Part shown: in pieces, positions 34,135-41,411 of the stretch
Layout of the letters: each line of letters starts with the position of its first letter
Position numbering within the stretch: the first letter of the stretch is position 1
Assembly: GCA_003151235.1 (NCBI GenBank)
Contig: PLWZ01000066.1
Span: forward strand, 1 to 64,000
Source: Acidimicrobiaceae bacterium
GTDB lineage: Bacteria; Actinomycetota; Acidimicrobiia; Acidimicrobiales; RAAP-2
Length of the DNA: 64,000 bases
Direction of reading: 5' to 3'
The notes under the pieces: generated by a model
The model's input: the letters and a program-made list of their open reading frames with translations, nothing else
Database searches by the model: none
Told to the model about the DNA's origin: nothing
Position numbers and translations under genes: made by a program

Positions 34135-35487
34135 TCACCTGCTCCGGTAGGCGGCGAGCGCCCGGTCGATGAACGCGTCGGTCGACCCGAGGTAGCCGCT
34201 CGGGTCCAACAGCTCGTCGACCTCGGACCGCGACAGGTGTGAGCTCACTGCCGGCACCTCGAGAAGCTCGTCCACGAAGGCGCGACCCGACGCCTGGCAG
34301 CGAGCCGCCGCTTCCCGCACCGCCCTCGCAGCCTCCGCCCTCCCTGATTTCGGAGCGAGCGCAAGGACCACGCGTTCGGACAGCAGGATTCCGCCGGTCA
34401 GGTCCAGGTTCTTGGCCATGGCCCCGGCGTCCACCTCGAGGCCGGCGACCGTTTCGCGGGTGTTGGCGATGGCGCCGCCGGCGAGTCGCAGCAGCGCGCT
34501 CAGGGTCTCCCATTCGCTCTGCCAACCACCGAGCCCGCGCTCGTGCTCGTCGGCCATGGCCGCGAAGATGACCGCGACGTGTGCGCTTGCCTGGCGATGA
34601 GCCGAGGAGACCGCGGCGGCCGCCACCGGGTTGCGCTTGTGGGGGAGGGTGGACGATCCACCGCGGCTCGCAGCGGCCGGCTCGGATGCCTCGCCGATCT
34701 CGGTCTGCATCATGAGGGCGACGTCCAGGGAGATCTTGGACCCGACACCGGTGAGCATGCCGAGTGCCCCGGCGAGCTCAGCGACGACCGTGCGGTCGGC
34801 GTGCCAGGGCAGTGGGGGAACGGCCAGATCGAGGACGGCCGCCATGGCGGTCAACACGTCGACGCCCCGATCCCCGAGCGATGCCAGCGTCCCGGCGGCG
34901 CCGCCAAGTTCCACCGGGAGCCGGGTCCGAACCGCCTCGAGGGCCGACCGCCCGGTGCTGGCCGACGTCAGCCAGCCCGCCGCCTTCAGGCCGAAGGTGA
35001 CCGGGAGCGCGTGCTGGAGCAGCGTCCTTCCGACCATCAGCGTGGCTCGATGTCGTTCGCTCAGTTCGGCACAGGCGTCGCAGAGTGCTCGCAGGTCAGC
35101 GTCGATGATCGCGATGGAGCGGCTCGCGATCAGCATCGACGCGGTGTCGAGGATGTCCTGGCTCGTCGCGCCCCAGTGCACCCAGTCGGCGGCCGGTGCC
35201 CCGACCTTCTCTCGCAGGTCGTCCACGAGGGGGATCACGGGGTTGCCTCCGAGGCGCGCCGCGCTTCCGAGCCCGTGGATGTCGAACAAACCCGCGTCGC
35301 ACGACCCCTCGATGAGGGCGGCCGAACCGGCAGGGATCACGGCGACCCCCTCCTCGGCTCGCGCCAGTGCGGCCTCGGCATCGAGCATCGCCTGGACCCA
35401 GGCGCGTCCCGACGTGGCGGCCAGGAGCTCGTCGGTGGTGACGATCGGCCCGAACAGCCCCTCGGTGGTGCCACCCTCACCAGGCAA
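34135..35487 (-). CDS. pcaB: 3-carboxy-cis,cis-muconate cycloisomerase
   Basis: A protein of about 450 residues of the fumarase/aspartase superfamily. It contains ADWVHWGATSQDILDTA and GRTLLQHALPVTFGLKAAGWL, and the signature loop GGSSTLPHKRNPVA holding the catalytic serine. It lactonises carboxymuconate. No ATG or GTG is available at the expected start: a TTG at 35487, overlapping the pcaG stop by 11 bases, gives the usual length; an ATG at 35517 is the alternative. Confidence 0.92.
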   Translation of the reverse strand: MPGEGGTTEGLFGPIVTTDELLAATSGRAWVQAMLDAEAALARAEEGVAVIPAGSAALIEGSCDAGLFDIHGLGSAARLGGNPVIPLVDDLREKVGAPAADWVHWGATSQDILDTASMLIASRSIAIIDADLRALCDACAELSERHRATLMVGRTLLQHALPVTFGLKAAGWLTSASTGRSALEAVRTRLPVELGGAAGTLASLGDRGVDVLTAMAAVLDLAVPPLPWHADRTVVAELAGALGMLTGVGSKISLDVALMMQTEIGEASEPAAASRGGSSTLPHKRNPVAAAAVSSAHRQASAHVAVIFAAMADEHERGLGGWQSEWETLSALLRLAGGAIANTRETVAGLEVDAGAMAKNLDLTGGILLSERVVLALAPKSGRAEAARAVREAAARCQASGRAFVDELLEVPAVSSHLSRSEVDELLDPSGYLGSTDAFIDRALAAYRSR

Positions 35488-36007
35488 AGAAGGCCGTCTC
35501 CTTCTCCCCCTGGACATGGATGTCGAACCGGTAGGTCCCATCCTCAACCGGCGCGACCAGGGTCGCCGCGACGCCATCGTCGAGGCTGCAGAGCACCTCG
35601 TCGGCGGCGTTGGCCCGCTCCTCGTCGCCGAAGTAGCACCGGGTCACCAGTCGCTGGAGGAGCCCGCGGGCGAACACCGATACGTCGACGTGAGGGGCAT
35701 TACCGGGAGCGACAGAGCCGGGTTTGACGGTAACGAAGTGAAACCCTCCTTCCGGATCCGAGAGGCAGCGCCCGAAACCGCGCCAGCCGGTTTCGGTTTC
35801 CGGGGGGAACCGACCTTCGGCGTCGGCCTGGAAGATCTCGACGACGGCGTCGGGGATCGGATCGCCGACGCCGTCAAAGACACCTCCGGCGATCCGGATG
35901 GCCCCGGGAACCGACGGCCCCACCAAGTCTTGGGTGTGGAGCCACCGGAAGCCGATGTCGAAGAAGGGTCCGACGGTCTGCGATGGCGTGGGGGCGGCCT
36001 CGCTCAT
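35477..36007 (-). CDS. pcaG: Protocatechuate 3,4-dioxygenase alpha subunit
   Basis: A 176-residue intradiol dioxygenase subunit: PSQTVGPFFDIGFRW at the N-terminus, DAVVEIFQADAEGRFPP, the conserved GFGRCLSDPEGGFHFVTVKPGSV block, then HVDVSVFARGLLQRLVTRCYF. The second histidine of the iron site is missing (HVDV where the beta subunit has HIHF), as normal for the non-catalytic alpha chain. It starts one base after the pcaH stop. Confidence 0.95.
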   Translation of the reverse strand: MSEAAPTPSQTVGPFFDIGFRWLHTQDLVGPSVPGAIRIAGGVFDGVGDPIPDAVVEIFQADAEGRFPPETETGWRGFGRCLSDPEGGFHFVTVKPGSVAPGNAPHVDVSVFARGLLQRLVTRCYFGDEERANAADEVLCSLDDGVAATLVAPVEDGTYRFDIHVQGEKETAFFAW

Positions 36008-36008
36008 G

Positions 36009-36704
36009 TCAGCCGACCATCGGCGTGGCGAGGTGGCCGCCCACGACCACGTCGAAGCGATATCCGAGTGCCCATTCCTCGACGGTCGTGGCCAGCTCGA
36101 ACTCGCTCACCATCCGCCCGCGGGCCCGTTCGCTCACCGAGCGGAAGATGGGGTCGAACTCGAAGAGGGGGTCGCCGGGGAAGTACATCTGGGTGACCAG
36201 GCGCTCGGTGAACGCGCGCCCGAATACGGAGAAGTGGATGTGGGCGGGGCGCCATGCATTGGTGTGGTTCCGCCATGGGTAGGCGCCCGGCTTCACCGTC
36301 ACGAACCGGTATCCGCCCTCCACATCGCTGATGCACCGACCGGCACCGGTGAAGTTGGCGTCGAGCGGCGCCCGATGCTGGTCGCCGGCGTGCGCGTAGC
36401 GACCCGCCGCGTTGGCCTGCCACACCTCGACCAGCTGGTTGACGATCGGGCGGCCCCGTTCGTCGAGCAGCCGACCCGACACGACGATTCGCTCACCGAG
36501 GGGTTCACCGGTGTGCTGACGGGTGAGGTCGGCGTCGTCCGGCCCGACCGCGAGGTCCCCGAACACGGGCCCGTGCAGTTCGGTCGGCCCCTCCTGGAGC
36601 GCGACCAGCGGGCGCTTGGGGAAGCGAAGTTGGGTCGAGCGGTAGCCGGGCGAGTCATACGGCGGGTCCAGCTCGAGTCCCTTGGTCACCTCGTTGCTCA
36701 CCAT
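36009..36704 (-). CDS. pcaH: Protocatechuate 3,4-dioxygenase beta subunit
   Basis: A 231-residue catalytic subunit that opens the protocatechuate ring between the hydroxyls using Fe(III). Iron ligands are visible as Tyr in the AAGRYAHAGDQ and PGAYPWRNHTNAW regions and His in RPAHIHFSVFG. It has the usual start DPPYDSPGYRSTQLRFPKRPL. The gene order pcaH-pcaG follows the two CoA-transferase genes, with only seven bases between the transferase beta gene and this one. Confidence 0.96.
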   Translation of the reverse strand: MVSNEVTKGLELDPPYDSPGYRSTQLRFPKRPLVALQEGPTELHGPVFGDLAVGPDDADLTRQHTGEPLGERIVVSGRLLDERGRPIVNQLVEVWQANAAGRYAHAGDQHRAPLDANFTGAGRCISDVEGGYRFVTVKPGAYPWRNHTNAWRPAHIHFSVFGRAFTERLVTQMYFPGDPLFEFDPIFRSVSERARGRMVSEFELATTVEEWALGYRFDVVVGGHLATPMVG

Positions 36705-36711
36705 CGGTCGA

Positions 36712-37497
36712 CTAACGGTTCTGCGTCGCCTGGAGCGCTCGGAGTCGGGTCAGCTCCTCGGCCGAGGGCGGCTCGGTGGTCTTCAGATCCTCCGCCGTGG
36801 CCAGATCCCAGGGCGTGGCGGCCCGGACCTGGTCGACGTCGACGCCCGGATGGAGGTCGGTCATCGTGAGCTCGCAGGTCTCGGGGTCGGGGCGCAGGAG
36901 TCCGAGGTCTGTGATGACCAGTGTGGGCCCCGCACCCCTATACCCCCAGCGGGCCCGATCGCCGGGCCCGTCGCCGAAGCCGACCGACGTCCGGAAGTCG
37001 AGGTGCTCGACGAAGGAGCGCTGACTCTGACGGATGAGGACGATCACCTCGCGACACGAGGCCGCGATCTCGGGGGCGCCACCGGCACCGGGAAGACGCA
37101 CGGAGGGGCGGTCGTAGTCCCCGATCGTGGTGGAGTTGAGGTTGGCGTACCGGTCCATCTGCGCGGCGCTGAGGAAGCCCACCTCGATCCGGCCCGCCTG
37201 AACCCAGTAGTTGAAGATCTCGGGCACCGTGACGACCGAGTCGGCGGTCTCGGCCAGTTCGCCATCACCGATCGATAGCGGAAGGCGGGTCGGCTTCGCT
37301 CCGATCGTCCCGGACTCGTAGACGAGCACGAGGTCCGGTGTATGGGTGGCTCGGGCCAGGTTGGCGGCGGTGCTCGGGAGTCCGATGCCGACGAAGCACA
37401 CCCGGCGACCGCGCAGCGCACGGGCGGCGGCCACGATCATCATGTCGTCGGGGTCGTAGCCTGCCGACTGCTCGGCCCCCGTCGATACCGCGGTCAA
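36712..37497 (-). CDS. 3-oxoadipate CoA-transferase-type beta subunit
   Basis: A 261-residue class I CoA-transferase beta chain: MMIVAAARALRGRRVCFVGIGLPSTAANLAR, then LVYESGTIGAKP with the acceptor glutamate. A Thr/Ser-rich middle follows (ANLNSTTIGDYDRPSVRLPGAGGAPEIAASCREVIVL). By position it does the job of PcaJ, adding CoA to 3-oxoadipate. Length and the ESG motif, however, are closer to the GctB/IpdB branch than to classical PcaJ. Its GTG or ATG start overlaps the alpha-subunit stop. Confidence 0.85.
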   Translation of the reverse strand: MTAVSTGAEQSAGYDPDDMMIVAAARALRGRRVCFVGIGLPSTAANLARATHTPDLVLVYESGTIGAKPTRLPLSIGDGELAETADSVVTVPEIFNYWVQAGRIEVGFLSAAQMDRYANLNSTTIGDYDRPSVRLPGAGGAPEIAASCREVIVLIRQSQRSFVEHLDFRTSVGFGDGPGDRARWGYRGAGPTLVITDLGLLRPDPETCELTMTDLHPGVDVDQVRAATPWDLATAEDLKTTEPPSAEELTRLRALQATQNR

Positions 37498-38318
37498 CTC
37501 GAGACCGCCGGGGCGCTCTGCATGATGTGCTCCTCAATCCATTGCGTGAAGGTGTCGCGATCGCGGCTGACCGCATCCCAGGCGATGTAGGCGGCGTTGT
37601 CCCGGTTCGAGTATCCCGACGTGTACGACGGGTAGGCGCCGGCCGGAGCCTCGGCTACCGCGTCGATCACCCAGGTGGGCAGGACCACCCCGCCCGTGCG
37701 CGGTTCGAAGTGGTCCACGATCTCCTCGACCGTGACGAGCACCCGAGTCGCAGCGAGCGCCGCTTCCTTGTTGACCCCCGTGATGCCCCACATGAGCACG
37801 TTGCCGGTCCGGTCGGCCTGCTGTGCGTGGATGATCGTCACGTCCGGGTTGAGCGCCGCTACCGCGGCAAGCTTCTCTCCGGTGAACGGGCAATCGACCG
37901 TCTTCACCGTATCGGTCCGGTCCATGAGGCCGGTCCCGAAGTAACCCCGGAGGATCGCGAAAGGGAGCCCGGATGCCCCGGCGACGTAGCGGTTCGCCAG
38001 GCCGGCATGGCTGTGCTCTTCGATCTCGAGGGGGACCGGCCAACCGTTCTCGATCGCATCCCGGAACCGATGGAGGGATCCGACGCCCGGGTTCCCGCCC
38101 CACCCGAAGACGAGCTTCTTGGCGCAACCCATGCCGATGAGCTGGTCAAACACGATGTCCGGCGTCAAGCGGACCAGGGTCAGATCCTTGCGCCCCTGCC
38201 GGATGATCTCGTGGCCGGCCGCGACGGGGATCAGGTGCGTGAAGCCCTCCATGGCCACACAGTCCCCATCGTGGACCAGGTCCTCGATCGCCTCAGCCAG
38301 GCCCTGGATCTCCGCCAC
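37494..38318 (-). CDS. 3-oxoadipate CoA-transferase-type alpha subunit
   Basis: A 274-residue alpha chain: VHDGDCVAMEGFTHLIPVAAGHEIIRQGRKDLTLVR (CoA-binding start), GWGGNPGVGSLHRFRDAIENG, LRGYFGTGLMD and NPDVTIIHAQQADRTGNVLMWG. First gene of the minus-strand pca operon, serving as PcaI by context; the sequence style is that of GctA/IpdA proteins. A GTG start with GGGAGAAG upstream, and the IclR-type operator centred 21 bases before it. Confidence 0.85.
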   Translation of the reverse strand: MAEIQGLAEAIEDLVHDGDCVAMEGFTHLIPVAAGHEIIRQGRKDLTLVRLTPDIVFDQLIGMGCAKKLVFGWGGNPGVGSLHRFRDAIENGWPVPLEIEEHSHAGLANRYVAGASGLPFAILRGYFGTGLMDRTDTVKTVDCPFTGEKLAAVAALNPDVTIIHAQQADRTGNVLMWGITGVNKEAALAATRVLVTVEEIVDHFEPRTGGVVLPTWVIDAVAEAPAGAYPSYTSGYSNRDNAAYIAWDAVSRDRDTFTQWIEEHIMQSAPAVSS

Positions 38319-38331
38319 ACCTTCTCCCGGA

Positions 38332-38346
38332 GTTCGCTAACCGAAC
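38332..38346. promoter_or_regulatory. IclR-type operator GTTCG-N5-CGAAC (pca promoter)
   Basis: GTTCG-CTAAC-CGAAC followed by AA, 14 bases before the CoA-transferase start codon. It matches the importer site at 24370-24384 in all ten arm positions and the trailing AA. On the minus strand a CATACT hexamer lies just upstream (38353-38348), so the site would cover the transcription start. Confidence 0.7.
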
Positions 38347-38570
38347 AAGTATGCGTTCTCCGAAGAAAACTAGATTGCTCGCCTTCGCGGTGTCAACGCA
38401 AGGCGGGCTGTGTCTCCACGGCTCGTCACCCCTGCTCAGACGGCCTCGACGACACGACTGGGGAGCTGTCAATGAGCCGGTCAATACAGTCGAAGCACGA
38501 AATTGGCCCGCTCCCGGGTCACCACGGGTACCTTGGTAGATCACTCGGGTTGTTCAAACGGCCCAAGTAA

Positions 38571-38643
38571 GCGCTCGTAGCTCAACGGATAGAGCATCTG
38601 ACTACGGATCAGAAGGTTGGGCGTTCGAATCGCCCCGAGCGCG
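38571..38643 (+). tRNA. tRNA-Arg (anticodon ACG)
   Basis: Cloverleaf with acceptor GCGCTCG pairing with CGAGCGC, D arm GCTCAACGGATAGAGC, anticodon arm TCTGA-CTACGGA-TCAGA carrying ACG, T arm GGGCG-TTCGAAT-CGCCC, discriminator G. CCA not encoded. A toxin-antitoxin pair starts 130 bases downstream, so this tRNA could have been an insertion site. Confidence 0.95.
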
Positions 38644-38752
38644 CTGACCAGGGAAAATAGGTGGAATTGAGGGTCGCTGAAACAAGCACAGCGCTCTGAC
38701 AGGCCCGGCGGGGAGGAACGTGATGAACAGCGAGGCCCTGCTCTCTGGCGGC

Positions 38753-38778
38753 TCATAGGTCAATATATTGACCTATGA
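38753..38778. promoter_or_regulatory. 26-bp perfect palindrome over the antitoxin start codon
   Basis: The half-site TCATAGGTCAATA is followed directly by its complement. The ATG of the antitoxin (38775) is inside the right half. A TATATT hexamer (38764-38769) is spaced correctly for transcription to begin at that ATG. This is the expected shape of an autoregulatory operator for a Phd/YefM antitoxin. Confidence 0.75.
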
Positions 38779-39047
38779 CGGAGTCACTGGCCTTTTCCGA
38801 AGCGAAAGCCCACCTGTCAGAACTGGCGGAGCGCGTCGAACGAGAACACGAACGCTTCCTCGTGACCCGTAACGGGCGCCCCTCGTTCGTTCTGGTCAGT
38901 CCCGATGACCTAGATGCTCTCGAAGAAACGCTCGACATCTTGCGGGACCCGGATCTTGTGGCCTCTATTGCACGTTCTCGGTCTGAGGCGGCGGCGGGCG
39001 AAACCCTTCCACTGCCAAGTACCGGAGCCGCCGGATCCGGTGTATGA
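38775..39047 (+). CDS. Phd/YefM-family antitoxin
   Basis: A 90-residue antitoxin: the N-terminal DNA-binding part TESLAFSEAKAHLSELAERVEREHERFLVTRNGRPSFVLVSPDDLDALEETLDIL matches the Phd/YefM fold. An acidic/Ala-rich tail follows that would wrap the toxin. No ribosome site precedes the ATG, consistent with a leaderless message. Its stop overlaps the toxin start (ATGA). It should repress its own promoter through the palindrome. Confidence 0.88.
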   Translation: MTESLAFSEAKAHLSELAERVEREHERFLVTRNGRPSFVLVSPDDLDALEETLDILRDPDLVASIARSRSEAAAGETLPLPSTGAAGSGV

Positions 39048-39244
39048 GATCCAGAATCACTCCTGAGGGTCTCCGGCAGCTGATCACACTCCCAACAAAG
39101 ATCCGCGACGCGGCACTCGTCGTTCTTTCGGGATCGATCGGGGAAAACCCGCAGCGATCCGGGGAGGGATCTGCGCCGATCGCCACGGCGATCGCTGAGC
39201 GGTGGCGGGGACTGGTACGCAACGGATCGAGCGGTCTCGACTGA
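39044..39244 (+). CDS. RelE/ParE-family toxin, shortened
   Basis: A 66-codon frame beginning RSRITPEGLRQLITLPTKIRDAALVVLSGSIGENPQRSGE, which is the RelE/ParE start (TPEA.RQL..LP.KIRDA....L...I.ENP.R.GK). Intact members run to 85-95 residues with a WS.RRGDYRV.Y core and a basic end. Here the second half (SAPIATAIAERWRGLVRNG) does not follow that pattern, so a frameshift or decay after about residue 40 is likely and the toxin may be inactive. Confidence 0.6.
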   Translation: MRSRITPEGLRQLITLPTKIRDAALVVLSGSIGENPQRSGEGSAPIATAIAERWRGLVRNGSSGLD

Positions 39245-39335
39245 GCGCGGCTCGGCAAGGTCTCGGGGAGGGACCAAAAGGAGCCAAGAGGATCAGCGCA
39301 AACGGAGTCGGGTCGTTTCTTACCCAGGTCGACGC

Positions 39336-40262
39336 TCAACCGGGCGCGGACGTATTGGTCCCCCCACAGATGGACTGGCCCTTCGAAGTGGCGCACGAGC
39401 TGACCCCGAACCCGTAGGAACGCTTGACAAAGTGGGCCGACCTGAGGACGCCCGGGCTGTGACACACGGTCCCCGGGTGGTTCCCGTCGATGAGGCAGAC
39501 GGCTGCGCTCAGATAGTTGGCCGTGGCCACGATGTCCATGGTGACCGGATTGGTCGGGTCACTCAGATCGGCGGCGATCTGTTCCCGGCTCAGTCCGTGA
39601 AGAACGTACGGGTCGTAGCTGGACTGAGAGATCACCACGCGATTGCCGAAGTCCACAAAGGGCAGGTATCCGGGATTGGCCGGGAAGTACTTGGCCGAGG
39701 TGTAACGGTCGTTCAGCGTCGTCTCCTCGGGGGTCGGTCGCTGCAGCGACGCGTAGTCGCCGTTCGAGAGGACCTGGTCGCCGAGAATCTCTTTGGTCCG
39801 CACCGTCACAAAGGGGCTCGAATACGTCGCCCGCAAGAAGGTGAATGTCTGGGTGGATGGATCGACGTCATCCGAGGCCGATTGGGCAATGCCCAGTCGG
39901 GACCAGGTCCCGAACCGTGCCAGGGCGACGATGAACGCCCACCGCTGGGCGGCGCAGTAGGGGCACGGCTCCGCTGCCTCATAGAAGATGCCGGGTTTAC
40001 CTTCAAACGTCAGTCGGGGCTGTCCAAGCAGGATCACTGGCGCCGCGACGTTGGGCTGGAGACCCACGGCGTCGAACACCGACTGGGGAACGTGGGTGAC
40101 CGCTTGGACTATGGCCGCGGGCGCAGCTTGCCAAGGCTCCCCGTTGGCCCCCGCCGCGGCCGGCGCGGCCAAACGCGCCACCACCACAAGCGCCACGAGA
40201 AGCGGCCCCACCGCCCGCACGACAGGGTTACGCGGTAGGCGTATCCCTCGGTCGTAGCGCAC
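39336..40262 (-). CDS. DUF929 family protein, thioredoxin-like, exported or membrane-anchored
   Basis: A 308-residue protein with a signal-type helix (VVRAVGPLLVALVVVARLAAPAAAG) and PVILLGQPRLTFEGKPGIFYEAAEPCPYCAAQRWAFIVALARFG. The CPYC motif and surroundings are those of DUF929, a thioredoxin-fold family of archaea and actinobacteria. Additional C-terminal Cys residues (AAVCLIDGN, GTVCHS, SSCATS, SICGG) may form disulfides. GTG at 40262 with GGGGAG upstream is preferred; the ORF further back overlaps the SRPBCC gene. Confidence 0.8.
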   Translation of the reverse strand: MRYDRGIRLPRNPVVRAVGPLLVALVVVARLAAPAAAGANGEPWQAAPAAIVQAVTHVPQSVFDAVGLQPNVAAPVILLGQPRLTFEGKPGIFYEAAEPCPYCAAQRWAFIVALARFGTWSRLGIAQSASDDVDPSTQTFTFLRATYSSPFVTVRTKEILGDQVLSNGDYASLQRPTPEETTLNDRYTSAKYFPANPGYLPFVDFGNRVVISQSSYDPYVLHGLSREQIAADLSDPTNPVTMDIVATANYLSAAVCLIDGNHPGTVCHSPGVLRSAHFVKRSYGFGVSSCATSKGQSICGGTNTSAPG

Positions 40263-40290
40263 GGTCGGAATGCTCCCCGAATCCTTTGAG

Positions 40291-40770
40291 TCAGGCGCCT
40301 GACTCGGCCACCTGAGCCAGACGTTCGAGGGTTGTTTCCATGCCGGCCCGGGTCTGGTCGGCGTCATGGGTCGTGCCACTGGCCGGTTTGCCCAGCGCAC
40401 GGCCAAGGGCGTTCCGCCGGTCGGTCCACGTCTCGGTGACCCTTGATCCTGTGTCAGTTGGTTCGATCTGATAGCTCCAGCGGGCCACCTTGAACCCGGC
40501 GGCGGTCACCTCGAACGAGAATTCACGCCCGGGTTCGCAGGTGTCCACGACGATGTTTGTGGCCCATGACTTCTTCCCATGCGCGTTACTCCCCCGGAAC
40601 CGAGCTCCCGTTGCGGGCGCCGTCGCACCCTTGACCCAGGTGCCCCCGGTGTTCTCGGGCGACCATTCGCCCATCCGGGTGAGGTCGCTGACGAGATCCC
40701 ACACTCGTTCGGCTGGGGCGGCGACATCTCGAGAAACGGACACGGTTTGGCTCACGACCACCCACTCCAA
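40291..40770 (-). CDS. SRPBCC (polyketide cyclase/dehydrase-like) protein
   Basis: A 159-residue START-like protein: SVSRDVAAPAERVWDLVSDLTRMGEWSPENTGGTWV at the N-terminus, GSNAHGKKSWATNIVVDTCEPGREFSFEVTAAG in the middle, and a long C-terminal helix (TRAGMETTLERLAQV). The fold binds a hydrophobic ligand; the substrate is unknown. It lies 28 bases upstream of the DUF929 gene on the same strand, so the two may be cotranscribed. Confidence 0.85.
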   Translation of the reverse strand: MEWVVVSQTVSVSRDVAAPAERVWDLVSDLTRMGEWSPENTGGTWVKGATAPATGARFRGSNAHGKKSWATNIVVDTCEPGREFSFEVTAAGFKVARWSYQIEPTDTGSRVTETWTDRRNALGRALGKPASGTTHDADQTRAGMETTLERLAQVAESGA

Positions 40771-40843
40771 TCAGCGCTCCGGCCACGACGCTGGGACGAC
40801 GCGGCGAGCCTAGGTCAGCTCGGTCTTTCAACGGGCGGGACGA

Positions 40844-41086
40844 TCACGTCGACTTCGCCACCGGGATCCGATGGTGATCGTAGATGTGGCCCGAGAGGGA
40901 GTCGCGCCCCTGGATGACTCCAGCGGTCTGAAGAGCGAACGACCTCTCCTGAGCGTCGTCCCGATCGTCGGCACCGTACGGGTCGTGGTGGTTGAGGCCG
41001 ACTACGTCGGTGTCGGGCCGGCTCACCCCCTGGATGTCGTTGAGGAGCTGTCGATTTGCTCCTGTGGAGCGATCAAGCCCTGTCAT
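40844..41086 (-). CDS. Hypothetical small protein (80 residues)
   Basis: A short frame with GC-rich third codon positions and a GCGGAG just before the ATG, which suggests real coding. The sequence (STGANRQLLNDIQGVSRPDTD, then HHDPYGADDRDDAQERSFALQ, ending HIYDHHRIPVAKST) is polar and His/Asp-rich, and matches no family I know. It may be a remnant. Confidence 0.35.
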   Translation of the reverse strand: MTGLDRSTGANRQLLNDIQGVSRPDTDVVGLNHHDPYGADDRDDAQERSFALQTAGVIQGRDSLSGHIYDHHRIPVAKST

Positions 41087-41411
41087 CTCCGCGAGCGAGT
41101 GTTCTCTCGACTTCGAGAGCGGTCCATGGTGCTGCTATCCCCGGAAGCCACCATTTCCACCGATAAGGTGCCTTACCTGCCAATTTGCCGTCGAAGATCG
41201 TCGGCAACGCGACGGGCGCCGAAGGAACCGCCAGTGCTCGGGCTCGAATTCATCGCCGAGGGTGTCGAGATCGACGACCAATGAATGCAGTTGAGGTCGG
41301 TCACGCTCGACACCGAACAGGAACAGCGGTCTGGCTCGTGCCTCCTCGCCCCGAAGATCCTGACCCCGTGAAGAACCCATACGAATTTGGAGTCCCGGAG
41401 GAATCCCCTTC
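41087..41411. other. 325-base stretch without a clear gene
   Basis: A minus frame near 41190-41320 reads GVERDRPQLHSLVVDLDTLGDEF and looks weakly coding but has no good start or family. The right end contains the GGAGGAA ribosome site for the binding protein at 41412. Confidence 0.4.

Noticed and set aside
39432-40238. 268-codon plus-strand frame over the DUF929 gene
   Set aside because: Antisense shadow; the minus strand has a signal sequence and the CPYC motif.
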